Source: Beta vulgaris subsp. vulgaris
Taxonomy: Eukaryota > Streptophyta > Magnoliopsida > Caryophyllales > Amaranthaceae
Assembly (NCBI RefSeq): GCF_026745355.1
Contig: NC_079205.1
Span: forward strand, 7,659,056-7,723,055
Length of the DNA stretch: 64,000 nucleotides
Direction: 5' to 3'
Position 1 is the first letter of the stretch. Every line of letters begins with the position of its first letter. Below, in pieces: positions 36,563 through 47,475 of this stretch. The notes beneath the pieces were generated by a model. It did not search any database. It saw only the letters and a program-made list of their open reading frames with translations, and was not told the DNA's origin. The translations under genes and the position numbers were made by a program.

Positions 36563-37849
36563 CACTAGTGGAAAAAAACCTTATATGTCACTTAGTAACA
36601 AATGCGGTTTTTGTAAAACCGCATCCGAATATATACATTAAAAATGGGAAGGAGTGTTGAGAATACAATCTGATGCGATCCTCTTGTGGACCGCATCATA
36701 TTAAATTATTTGATGCGATTTATTTAAAATCTGATGCGGTTTAGTGGACCGCATCAGATTTTTGTTATTTTTCGCTCAAAACCCACATTTGCAGCCTTTG
36801 AACCAGCACTGAATTATGGGCCCAACACGCAAAAAAACGTCCCAACACGCGAACACATTACGGACGGCCCATATGCGAACAAAAATGATCCAAGCTCTCT
36901 CTCCTCCCTCGTAACCCCAATCACCCCTCTCAGACCCAAACCCTAATTTTCTGCCTCTCCCCCGTCTCTCTCTCCTCTCTACTCTCTACTCCTCGTCATC
37001 CACGTCGTCTCCTCTCTCCTCTCTCCTCTTCCTTCTTTCCTTTTTCCTCTGTCCTCTCTACTATCATGCATCCCTAATCAACTAATTAATAGTGATATGA
37101 AGAACGAAGATGAGCGAAGATGAACGAAGAACGAAGAAATGAAGAGCCAAATTGGGTAATGAAGAAACGAAGAACGAAATGAAGAGACGAAGAATCGAAG
37201 ACCGAAAGTGGTTCGTTTGAGTTTTGATGGGATTTTGTTTTTGCCTTTTTTCATCGTTTTTTCGTTTTTTCTCTCCATATTTTCTCGCTTTTTTACGAGA
37301 TTTCTTCGTTTTTGTCTTTTTTCTTTGTTTTCTCGTTTTTTACGAGATTTTTTCGTTTTGTTTTTGATTTTTTTGTCAATTTTTTTCATTTTTTTAATTA
37401 TTGTACATATATTATTGTAATTATCGTTTTATAAGTTGAGTTTTTTGTGTGATTATCGTACTGTATTGTTGTAAATGGATTTGTAAATGTTAAATTTAAT
37501 TTTTATTTTGTGTAATTTTCCCTATTATTTGGACTAGATCTAAGAGGACACAAAGCACACAAAAAAGTGCTTTATACAAAGCACAATACTGTGCTTTGTA
37601 TGTACCGTGCTTTGTATAAAGTGTTTTTTTTAACACCAAAAATTGACATTCTGATGCGGTCATTGTAAGAACCGCATCAATATTTTGACTTGCTAATGCG
37701 GTTCATGGGGAAAACCGCATCAGATTATGAGCTAATCTGATGCGGTTTTCCCCATGAACCGCATCAGATTATTAGACAGCTGCTGCGAACCAAAACCGCA
37801 TCTGAAAGGCCAGTTTTGACCGCATCAGGTGGGGTTTTTTCCACTAGTG
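36563..37849. mobile_element. CACTA-type non-autonomous element (TGATGCGGTTTT family)
   Basis: Left end CACTAGTGGAAAAAAACC, right end GGTTTTTTCCACTAGTG, flanked by TAT on both sides (36560-36562 and 37850-37852). Subterminal words TGATGCGGTTT / AAACCGCATCA occur many times at 36610-36760 and 37650-37830. The interior has a CT-rich tract (36895-37060) and low-complexity coding noise. Confidence 0.9.
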
Positions 37850-37955
37850 TATTGCAAATCATGTGAAACTTCACAATGATTATTATTATTTGTTATATTT
37901 TCTTATTCTTTAAAATTTATATCGCATATATTATTAATGCATTTGTTTTTCGCAG

Positions 37956-38388
37956 AGAGATACTCAGATTTAGGAGACCCTACATATGTTTCTGAGTTTT
38001 GTGGGGGTGGAAATGTGGTGACGAGAGAGTCAACAAGAAAAACAAAACAATCAAGCCGAAGTTTTCGTTATGTTGCATGCAAGGGAAGGTTCAACTACCT
38101 CTACTAAAACATCCACAACAAATTCTTTATGATCTATTAAAGAAGAAACATAGTAGAAGCAACCACTTTCTTGAAAACATAAGAGGATATAATATGATGC
38201 ATTCGTTTACATCGATGGGTGAAAGAATTACGACTAAAGGTCGAGGTCCATACGATTACAAGATTGGTGGTCAAAATCATCACTTGATAGGTACTTTATT
38301 TTCTGTTGATGGTGCGCGACCTAAGTTTTCCCAGCTATATATAGGCGATACTGAGGATGAAATCAAGAACAGAAAAGTAGCTGCAAGG
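37956..38388 (+). pseudogene. Helitron 2 Rep: N-terminal domain exon
   Basis: Starts after TTTTTCGCAG. Encodes KPKFSLCCMQGKVQLPLL, NIRGYNMMHSFTSMGE, GPYDYKIGGQNHHLIGTL and PKFSQLYIGDTEDE, matching Helitron 1 exon 17970-18408 position by position. A frameshift near 38000 separates the first codons (YSDLGDPTYV) from the rest. Ends at a GT donor after AAR. Confidence 0.9.
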
Positions 38389-38489
38389 TACAACATACTA
38401 AATGGCTTTACATATCATTTTCAGTTTAATTTGTATATTCTGTTTCACATGGTAACTTATTTTTTTCTATATGTCTTACAAGTACGTCA

Positions 38490-39350
38490 AACCTGATAAG
38501 TTGAAGATCATTTTGTCGCACAATTACAATATATGATAGATCAAATAACCTTTTAGCTCATAAATTTAGAATGGCTAGGGATAGGTTTGCATCTAACATG
38601 TGTGAGAATTTGAAATTAAAACTTATTGGAAAAAGAGAGTTTGATGGAAGAACTTGCAATTTGCCAACGACATCAGAAGTTGATGCACTTATTGTAGGAG
38701 ATATTGATAGTGCCGACAAAAGAGATATAATTATAGAAACTAAGGGTGGAAAGCTACAACAAATTTTCGAGCTTCATCCTTCTTACCTCACTATGCAATA
38801 TCCACAATTATCTCCATATTGAGAAGATGGATTTAGAACATATATTATGCATAGAGTTAAGACTCCAACATACAGTTCAACAGGAAAGAGATTTAATGTC
38901 ACAATGCATGAGTTCTTTGCATATAGAATACAAGATCGAGCTTTGGAAGCTGCAACAATATTATTATCTCGGAGGTTGTTACAACAATTCTTAGTAGATG
39001 TTTACACAATGATTGGAGTTGAAAGGTTGTCTTTTCTTAGACACAACTAACAGAGCTTGAGAGCCGTAAATGTCAAGAACTTAAAAGGTGCTGTTGAAAG
39101 AGGTGAAACAGAAGGATCTTCTACTGGAAGTCGTATAGTCTTGCCAGCTTCATTCACAAGAGGACATAGTTATATGAGAGAAAACTATCACAATGTGATG
39201 GCTATTTGTAGAGGGTATGGTTATCCAGATTTATTCATAACATATATGTGTAATCCTAAGTGACCGGAGATTACTAGATTTGTAAAGAAAAAAGGCCTTA
39301 GGATAGGCCAGACATCATATGCCGAGTTTTTAAGATGAAACTAGACCAAC
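38490..39350 (+). pseudogene. Helitron 2 Rep: middle region
   Basis: Encodes, across frameshifts and stops, FRMARDRFASNMCENLK, CNLPTTSEVDALIVGDIDS, GGKLQQIFELHPSYLTM, FFAYRIQDRALEAATILL, RRLLQQFLVDVYTMI and ERLSFLRHN, then a TAA where Helitron 1 has Gln, and RAVNVKNLKGAVERGETEG, RIVLPASFTRGHSYMREN and YGYPDLFITYMCNPK. This segment has no hAT or LINE insertion and so shows what the uninterrupted Helitron 1 exon should look like. Confidence 0.9.
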
Positions 39351-39519
39351 TGGTGAAAGGTTTAAAATATCCCAAAATATTTGACAGGGTTAGGGTTGGT
39401 ATGTTAGACATCATTCTTATTTCTATTATCATCATTATATGTTTAAATTGCATTGTTATAGTTATATACTGTATATAAATTGAATATAAAAACTTATTTT
39501 TTTTATCTTCTGATTTTCA

Positions 39520-40740
39520 GTGGTTTATACAGTTGAATTCCAAAAGCACATTTTGCCGCACACTCATATTTTATTGTTCATGCATCAAGAAGATAAATAC
39601 CCTGTTGCTTCAGATATTGATAAGATTATTTGTGTTGAGTTGTGCGATAAATGTGAAGATCCTGAACTATCTCAAGCCGTCAGTGAGTACATGATGCACG
39701 ATCCATGTGGTGCAGCAAACACAAATGCTCCGTGTATGATTGACAAGCAATGCAGTAAGCATTTTCCCAAGAGGTTCATTGATGCCACTATAGTTGATGA
39801 TGAAGGATATCCAGGGTACAGGCGAAGAGATAATGGATCTACAATTAAGAAGAGTGGAGTTCATCTTGATAATCGGTATGTTGTTTCGTATAATGCTGAA
39901 TTGCTTCCGTAAATGTCAAGGACATATCAACATTGAATGGTGTAACCAATCTAGATCAATTAAATATTTCTTCAAATGTATAAACAAGGGCTATGATAGG
40001 GTTACAACTGCGGCTTATCAAGATAAACAGAAAGAAGATGAAGCCAAAGAAATAGATGAGATAAAGATATACTATGATTGTCGATATATTTCGGCGTGTG
40101 AAGCAATTTGGAGGATTTTTGGATTCAACTTCCATTATCCAACACATGTTATTGAAAGATTAAGTTTTCATCTACCAGGAGAACAAATTGTTTTGTCTTA
40201 GGACCATTCGGATGTGGAATCTATACTAAAAAGACCTCATATTAATACAAAATTCCTATCTTGGATGCAATGTAACCAAAAATATGAAGAAGCTATAGAG
40301 CTTACTTATGTGGAGTTCCCTACAAAATTTGTTTGGAAACAGGCTCGGAGAGAGTGGACACCAAGAGCTAAAGGTTTCACAATAGGATGAATCTAGCACG
40401 TCTCACCAAGATCTGGAGAGAAGTTTTATCTTAGAACTTTACTGAATTTTGTAAAAGTCACAACATGCTATGAAGATATTAGAACGGTTGATGGTGTAGT
40501 GTCTCCTACATTCAAGGAAGCTTTCTATGCAAGGGGGTTACTTGATGATGACAAGGAATATGTTGACGCAATAACATAAGCAAGTTTTAGAGGATCATGG
40601 CACTACCTAAGACATTTGTTCTCCATGTTACTATTATCTGGGAGTATGTCAAAGCCGGAGGAAGTTTGGCAGAAGACTTGGTGGTTATTGTCTGATGACA
40701 TTCTTTACAAGCAACGTGCTATTCAAAAAAATAAAGGTAA
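39520..40740 (+). pseudogene. Helitron 2 Rep: HUH and two-tyrosine catalytic domain
   Basis: After an AG acceptor near 39520: VYTVEFQKHILPHTHILLF (HUH present), MMHDPCGAANTNAPC, YRRRDNGSTIKK, then a frameshift near 39905, WCNQSRSIKYFFKCINKGYD and IYYDCRYISACEAIWRIFGF (paired tyrosines present). Further on are WTPRAKGFTI, FYLRTLLNFVK and ARGLLDDDKEYVDAI with stops, before an intron from about 40738. Confidence 0.9.
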
Positions 40741-40839
40741 ACAACTACGATAACATTGTTGAGTCATAAGTAAGATATTTTTTTTAGCAACGTGCACACT
40801 TAATATAGGTTATTAGTGTATCTTTTTTATATGTTTTAA

Positions 40840-41219
40840 CAGATTTCCAGTTAACTGACGATCAAATTGAAGCTTTTGCATTGGCTGAGATTGAAACCAT
40901 GCTCCAACTTTTCCAGAAGAACTCATCATGTTTGAAGGACAAAACAAGCTCATAGAAGATGAGCTGTCTTATAACATAGAGGAAATGACCTTGGAACATG
41001 ACAAACTGTATAAAGGTTTAACTGATGAGTAGTTGATGATTTATCGGGAAGTATGGGATGTGTCGAGTCAAGAAGGAGGTGTATTTTTCGTTTACGGCTA
41101 CGAAGGGGATGGGTAAAACATATGTTTACATATGTTTGGAAGACATTATCTGATGCAATAATAAGAAAGATAGACAAAATTGTATTGCCGGTAGCTTCGA
41201 GTGGAATTGCTTCTCTTCT
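40840..41219 (+). pseudogene. Helitron 2 helicase: N-terminal part with damaged Walker A
   Basis: LTDDQIEAFALAEIE opens the domain; MFEGQNKLIEDELSYN follows. The P-loop region (about 41073-41125) reads GVFFVYGYEGDG and then a stop, where YGYGGTGKTY is expected, so ATP binding is lost. Ends within [10 protein letters not shown], where the segment is duplicated on the other side of a truncated CACTA element. Confidence 0.85.
41160..41219. repeat. 60-bp direct repeat, left copy
   Basis: AATAAGAAAGATAGAC and the next 44 bases recur at 41518-41577 with two differences. The copies border the truncated CACTA element. Confidence 0.9.
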
Positions 41220-41222
41220 TGG

Positions 41223-41517
41223 TAAGTGACAGCTAATATTGCTGCGGTTTCCACGTAGGACCGCAACAATATATTAAAAAAACATTTTTTTAATATATTG
41301 CTGCGGTCCTACGTGGAAACCGCAACAATATTAGCTGTACAGGGCCCCACATGTTTTTAAAATGATAACCGTTAGACAATATTGTTGCGGTTTTGGGCGG
41401 GAACCGCAGCAATATTGTCAATTTCTATTTTTTTATTTCTTTATGCGTGTTATATTGCTGCGTATAGGTAAAATCGCAGCAATATCACCGCAATAAATAG
41501 CATTTATTCTACTAGTG
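41223..41517. mobile_element. Truncated CACTA-type element (TTGCTGCGGTTTT family)
   Basis: The right end GCATTTATTCTACTAGTG is complete, but the left end lacks CACTAG and starts inside the subterminal repeats (GACAGCTAATATTGCTGCGG). It is bordered by 60-bp direct repeats of helicase sequence instead of a 3-bp duplication. Confidence 0.8.
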
Positions 41518-41686
41518 AATAAGAAAGATAGACGAAATTGTATTGCCGGTAGCTTCGAGTGGAATCGCTTCTCTTCTCCTTCCAAGAGGAAGAACAACTC
41601 ATTCTAGATTTGGTATCCCTTTGAATGTAACCGAGAATTCTACTTGCGCCGGCATTCACCCTGGGTCGGATTTAGCTGCTCTTCTT
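41518..41686 (+). pseudogene. Helitron 2 helicase: segment between CACTA insertions
   Basis: Starts with the second copy of the 60-bp repeat, then encodes [35 protein letters not shown] and [10 protein letters not shown], cut by the CACTA element at 41687. Confidence 0.9.
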
Positions 41687-44600
41687 CACTAGTAGAATAA
41701 TTGCTTATTGCTGCGGTTTTACCATACGCAGCAATATATGACGTAAAAAGAAAAAAATATAAAATAACCATATTGCTGCGATTTCGGCCGAAAACCGCAG
41801 CAATATAGTTTCAACGAAATTTTTTTGACTACTTGAGCAAACATATTACTGCGGTTTCTCGATAAAACCACAACAATATATTAAGATATTATAAAAAAAA
41901 AAAATTATTTTAATATATTGCTGCGGTTCTTAAAAAACCGCAGCAATATATTGTTTTAAATATAACAAAAATTTCGGCCCCTAGGGTTTGTTTCCCTCTA
42001 TCCCTCTCATTAGTTCAGCCGTTTCCCCTCCCTCTCCTCACTATCCACTCTCCTCACTAGGGCTCCTCTCTCTCTTTGGTCGCCCTTTCTCTCCTCTCTC
42101 TTCGGTCGCCCTCTCTCTCTCCTCTTCGGCGCTGCTTCCGCCCTCTCTCTCTCTTCGATAAAACCGTCGGTCGTGGCTTGCCGCCTCTCGTGGCTGTCGT
42201 CCTTCTTGGCTCGTGACTGGCCATTCTTCGTCGTTTGTGGGTCGTGGTTCGCCAGCCTTCGTCGTTCGTGGCTCGCTGGATTTCGTCGTTCGTGGCTCGC
42301 TTGGTTTCTCTGTCTTTCCGTCAAATCGTCCCTCTTTTCTTTCATTTTTTTTGTTAATTATCTGTAATTCTGTTTGTTTTTAGATATTGCAGTATAATAT
42401 TACGTGAATTAACAGGGTTGAATGTATTTGAAATTATATTTTGTAATTATAATTTTGGCAATCACACAACATGACGGCAGCATTGTTAAAATTCGTAGAT
42501 ATTTTAATCTGCAAAAGAAAAGTAGTTCAGTGCAATGAAGCAGGATGGAGACCTGTAAAACACTAGTAGAATAAATGCTATTTGCTGCTGTGATATTGTT
42601 GTGGTTTTACCTATACGCAGCAATATAACACGCAAAAAGAAAAAAAAATAGAAATTGACAATATTGCTGCGGTTTTTTTAAAAAAACCGCAGCAATATTG
42701 ATTAACAGAATTTTTTTTGAAAAAAGGTTGACTATTTTACCTGATATATTGCTGCGGTTTGTGATAAAACCGCAGCAATATTTTAAAATAATATTAAAGA
42801 ATAAAACTTTAATATATTGCTGCGGTTCTTAACAGAAACAGCAGCAATATCATTAATAATTTTTTTAAAAAAAATATAAAGCCTAACAGCAGCAATGTCA
42901 TTATTTTTTTTTAAAAAAAATATATAAAGCCTACATGTCATGAGTTAGGGCTTTTCTTTCTCACTTCTATTACACCTACACGCCGTTTCTCTCCTCCTCT
43001 CAACCTCTCTCTCTCTCCTGCTCTCAACCTTTCTCTTCCTCTCTTCCTCTCAACCTCTCTCTTCCTCTCAACCTCGCTGGATCTCTTTTCGTGGCTTTCT
43101 CTTTTCGACGACAGCAAAGCCCTCGTCGCCGTTCTCTTTTCGTCGACAGCAAGTAAGCCTTCGTCGGCCGTTCATCTGCTCGCAAGTCGTTAGCGGCTCA
43201 GCGCCTTTCATCTGCTCGCATAGCCCTCCGTCGTCGCCGCAAGTTCGTTGTCACCCCTTCGCTTCATCGGTCGTTCATCTGCTCGCAAGTTCTCTTATTT
43301 GTTGGAGTTCGAAAAGATTGTCGATTGGTGTTTTTGTTCGATTTATTTTTATTTTTCCTTATTTTTCAGTTTCAGTTTTAAATGAAAGATAGATCTAGGG
43401 TTCTTATTTCGTTATTGTTCAACATTTTTAATTTTATGTATAGTTTAGTTATTTAATTTCCATTTTAATTTCGTTTCCAATATTTTCGATTGTAATTATG
43501 GTACTTATCTCATTTTTGTTTGTTCATTGTAATTATCTCATTTTTGTTTGTTAATTATGGTGTAATTCTCGTTTTTTGTAATTTTTCTGGATCTGTTTTG
43601 TTCTTTCAAGATCTGTAATTTGTTGTTTACCTTTTTCTCTATTTTTTTCATTTTTTTGTTTTTAGAATTTTCTGTTTTTTTGGTTTTTATTTTCCTTTTT
43701 TTCGTTGGTTTGTAGTTAGATTTCTTTTTTAACTTTTAGTATTATTTGTTTTTATTAGTCATTTATTGGTAATTTTTTTCATTTTGTTTTTCTATTTTAC
43801 ATTAATTCTTTTGTAATATTGATGTAATTAGATTTTACATCTTTATATATTAATGAACATTTTATCTTCAGTTTGTCTGTAAATTTAATGGATAGTGAAT
43901 ATGTTAATTGTTTGGTTTTAATATTTCAAATTTAATTGGCAAATGCAAAAAAAAAAAAAAAAATTCTAGACCTAGTCATATTGCTGCGGTTTTGACCAAA
44001 AACCACAACAATATACTTGATTTTTTATGATAAAAAATGATAATATTGCTGCGGTTTTGTGCTAGAAACCGCAGCAATATGTTGAGATATTGCTGCGGTT
44101 TCAAACCGCAACAATATAATTAATACCTATTGCTGCCCTCTTAATTGATGCGCGTCCAAAACCGCAGCAATAAGGCACTTTTTAACCGCAGCAAATAGCA
44201 TTTATTCTACTAGTGAAAGAAACAGCTGAAACTTACTGGTTTCTCCTTGTCGCTAGGGGTGGTGGTGGATAAATGCAAGATCTTCTTTTTCACCTTTTCT
44301 GCTCCTACACCTCTTTTGTTCTTTTTAAAATATGTTTCTACCGGCTCCAACCTACCCTGTGAGCATCATAGATCACCAAGAAAGAATAATATTAACTCTT
44401 GAAATCCAAAACTTTCAGTTAATATGATTTAATAATTCAAGTGAATCCAGTGGTTCTGTTTTGTCCCATTCCTCATTGTAATTTTTTTATTGTATATATG
44501 GCAGTTTGGATTAATTAGTTTTGTGTTGTTATTGTAATCCAATAGTCTCTTTGGATTTAAAAATGTTTATATTATAAGTGAATTATAACTACCAAAAATT

Positions 44601-44884
44601 TATGCCTTGAATAATGAATTTTATTTTTTTTTTACTTACCATGCATATATTGCTGCGGTTTCGGGAAGAAACCGCAGCAATATACCTGTATTTTTATTAT
44701 TAAAAAAATATCTTTTGCTGCGGTTTTTGCCCAGAAACCGCAACAATATGTTCTAATATTGCCGCGGTTTAAAACTGCACCAATATAATTATTACCTATT
44801 GCCGCCCCCTTAATTGCTGCGCGCCCAAAACCGCAGCAATAGGCCACTTTTTGACTGCAGCAATAAGCATTTATTCTACTAGTG
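41687..44884. mobile_element. CACTA-type non-autonomous element (TTGCTGCGGTTTT family), outer, in the helicase exon
   Basis: Left end CACTAGTAGAATAATTGC, right end GCATTTATTCTACTAGTG, flanked by CTT on both sides (41684-41686 and 44885-44887). Removing the element and one CTT restores the helicase frame (DLAALL-IKRKLIIW). The subterminal word ATATTGCTGCGGTTTT repeats in both orientations at 41705-41950 and 44645-44860. A second element of the same family lies inside it (42561-44215). No transposase. Confidence 0.93.
42561..44215. mobile_element. CACTA-type element nested in the outer CACTA element
   Basis: Left end CACTAGTAGAATAAATGC, right end GCATTTATTCTACTAGTG, flanked by AAA on both sides (42558-42560 and 44216-44218). 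Same subterminal word as the outer element. The interior has a CT-rich tract (42955-43085) followed by a T-rich, intron-like stretch (43330-43960). Confidence 0.92.
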
Positions 44885-45729
44885 CTTATTAAGAGAAAAC
44901 TAATCATTTGGATGAAGCTCCAATGATGCATAAGTATTATTTTGAAGCACTTAATAGAAATTTGAGGGACATAATGAGGTCGGTTGATCGGGATACTTTG
45001 CATCGACCATTTGGAGGTAAAGTGATGGTATTCGATGGTGATCTCACGCAGATATTATCAATTACGTTGTACCGAAGGGAACTAGGCAAGATATCATGTT
45101 CGCCACCGTTAATTCGTCTTAGGGTAGATACTAAGCGTAGGAGACGAAAAGGCGTGGGGTCCTAATGATGGTTAAGTAGTTATCGAGGTTGTAAAAGATA
45201 TCCTAATAGATTCCGGGGCCGATCCAATTTCAGCAATTGTTGATAGCACGTACCCAGACCTACATACATGAGCATATTTGGGAAGCTAGATATTTCCAAG
45301 AAAGAGCTATTTTGGCCCCAACAAATGAGATAGTGGAGATAGTAAATGATCATGTTATATCTATCATTCTAGAGAAGATAAAGTCTATTTGAGTCCGGAT
45401 GCTATAACCAAAGAGGAAGAAAACTTTGGAGTCCACGAAATATACTCCGCTAAATTCCTCAATACAATAAGATGCTCATGTCTCCCAAATCATACCATGC
45501 GATTAAAGGTTGGTACGCTAGTTATGCTTCTAAAGAATATTGATCAAACATTTGGATTATGTAATGGCACGAGGTTAGTCGTCAATCATTTAGGAAATCG
45601 TGTTATTGAAGCTACTGTTATTTCCGGAAACAATGTGGGAGCAAAAGTTTTTATCCCAAGAATGACATTGACCCCGTCGGACTCCACCAAATTTTCTATC
45701 AGATTTCAGAGATGTCAATTTCCTTTAAT
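44885..45729 (+). pseudogene. Helitron 2 helicase: Walker B to C-terminal motifs
   Basis: Encodes KLIIW then, after a single-base loss, DEAPMMHKYYFEALNRNLRD (Walker B), FGGKVMVFDGDLTQIL, ERAILAPTNEIVEIVND, EENFGVHEIYSAKFLNTIRC, PNHTMRLKVGTLVMLLKNID and NRVIEATVISGNNVGAKVF, ending QRCQFPL, where the CACTA element at 45730 cuts it. Confidence 0.9.
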
Positions 45730-47091
45730 CACTAGTGGAAAAATGAAGAAGGGCTGCGCTTTTTGACAGCAGCCCTTTCAGTAGCAGCCCTTCACTTTTT
45801 AAGTAGGGTTGCACTAGAAAAGCGCATCCCTTAAGCTAGAAGGGCTGCGCTAGTTAGGAAAAAGCGCAGCCCTTCTAGCCCAGAAGGGCTGCGCTTTTTC
45901 CTAACTAGCGCAGCCCTTCCTACCAAAAAAAAAGTAAAAAAAAAAAAAATTTTTTGTCATTTTTTTACTCATAATCTCACATTTTCTGAAATTAAACAGA
46001 AGAGAAGAGAAACAAAACGAAAATACTAAACCCAAAACAATAAAAAGAATGAAACGAAAATGAAAAAAAGGAACAAAAACTAATATACAAAGAGAAGTAT
46101 ACAATAAGTATACAAGAAGTATACAAGAACATTAATCAAAATAAACAAAGAGAAGTATACAAGAATAACATTCAAAACAAAGAGAAGTATACAAGAACAT
46201 TAATCAAAATAAACAAAGAGAAGTATACAAGAATAACATTAATCAAAATAAACAAAGAGAAGTATACAAGAATAACATTCAAAAACAAAGAAGTATATAC
46301 AAGAACATTAATCAAAACAAAGAGAAGTATACAAGCAAGAACATTAATCAAAACAAAGAGAAGTATACAAGAACATTAATCAAAATATATAAACAAAGAG
46401 AAGTATACAAGAACATTATAGATCTGAAAAATACAAGAACTACAACCTAATAATGTTTAAATACATAAACAAAACCCAAATACATAATTTAAAGGAAAAA
46501 AAAAATATCGGAAAAACTTAAAATGGGTATTTGGAGGTTTAAACGAACTCGGATGGCTTAAAAAGCCTAAACGTCACATCGATTGTGAGTTTGACTCGTT
46601 GGCTCGTTCCGCTTCCGAAAAGGTATCACAATAGGCAATCGGACTCCGTCGCCATGTTTAGTGCAAATCATTTCAAGGTTTTTGTCGCAAATGTTTATGG
46701 GAGTTTTTAGAGAGAAGAGAGGATGAGAGAGAAGAGAGGATGAGAGAGAGGAAAGGAATAATGAGGACGTGAGAGAGGAGAGAGAATGAGGGATAATATA
46801 TTTGACGAATCCCCGCTCAATATTTCAAAGCCCGCGATTCCAAAATTTCAAATTTTTTCAGGAAGGGCTGCGCTTTTCTAAAAAAGCGCAGCCCTACTAA
46901 GCAGAAGGGCTGCGCTTTTTAAAAAAGCGCAGCCCTACTAGTGAAGGGCTACGCTTTTTTTAAAAAGCGCAGCCCTTCTGCTTAGTAGGGCTGCGCTTTT
47001 TTAAATAAGCGCAGCCCTTCACTAGTAGGGCTGCGCTTTTACGAAAAGCGCAGCCCTTCCTGCGCAGCCTTTTATGTTTTTTCCCCTAGTG
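45730..47091. mobile_element. CACTA-type non-autonomous element (AAGGGCTGCGC family), copy 2
   Basis: Left end CACTAGTGGAAAAATG, right end TTTTTTCCCCTAGTG, flanked by AAT on both sides (45727-45729 and 47092-47094). Removing it restores the helicase frame (QFPLI-VCFAMTINK). It contains a 32-bp tandem repeat (46085-46425) and an array of five hairpins of AAGGGCTGCGC (46860-47060). Longer relative of the 32128-33179 element. Confidence 0.93.
46085..46425. repeat. 32-bp tandem repeat, about nine variable units
   Basis: Units contain AAAGAGAAGTATACAAGAA and ATTAATCAAAA with indels. Same family as 32445-32615. Confidence 0.85.
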
Positions 47092-47313
47092 AATCGTTTG
47101 TTTTGCTATGACTATAAATAAAGTCAAGGATAATCTTTGTCTCATGTAGGCTTGTATCTTCCGAGACCTGTTTTTAGCCATGACCAATTTTATATTGCTG
47201 TTTCCAGAGTTACTAGCAAAAAATGTCTGAAGATCCTTCATTTTGATAAAGAACACGGTGTGCGTACAAGTACAACAAATGTAGTTTACAAGGAAGTGTT
47301 TGCAAACATATAA
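47092..47313 (+). pseudogene. Helitron 2 helicase: C-terminal end
   Basis: Encodes VCFAMTINKVKDN, then in a shifted frame [38 protein letters not shown] and [13 protein letters not shown], ending with TAA at 47311-47313. This matches the end of Helitron 1 ([13 protein letters not shown]). Confidence 0.9.
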
Positions 47314-47475
47314 ATTGACTTAAAAAGGTATATTTGTAATTAACCTTTTAATCACTCATATATGATGAATTTATGATGTTGGTTATTTGCATCATTGTTA
47401 TTTTTTTATTATTCCTTAATTATGTTATAAAGCAATAACTACACCCGTATATTATGCACGGATCCTAAAAGCTAG

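Larger units (their letters stand above)
33200..47475 (+). mobile_element. Helitron 2, autonomous type, heavily interrupted
   Basis: Encodes a second Rep-helicase, clearly diverged from Helitron 1, ending at 47313. The 3' terminus has a weak hairpin (CCGT...ACGG around 47443-47461) followed by GATCCTAAAAGCTAG and T, ending at 47475. The 5' end was not found; it is left of 33.2 kb and may include the CACTA elements at 30.5-33.2 kb. Inserted elements: a SINE and CACTA-type elements at 34723, 36563, 41223, 41687 (with another inside) and 45730. Many stops show that it is inactive. Confidence 0.75.

Noticed and set aside
42010..42345. Charged minus-strand ORF
   Set aside because: Lies in the CT-rich tract of a CACTA-type element; the residues follow GAG/CGA repeats with no domain.
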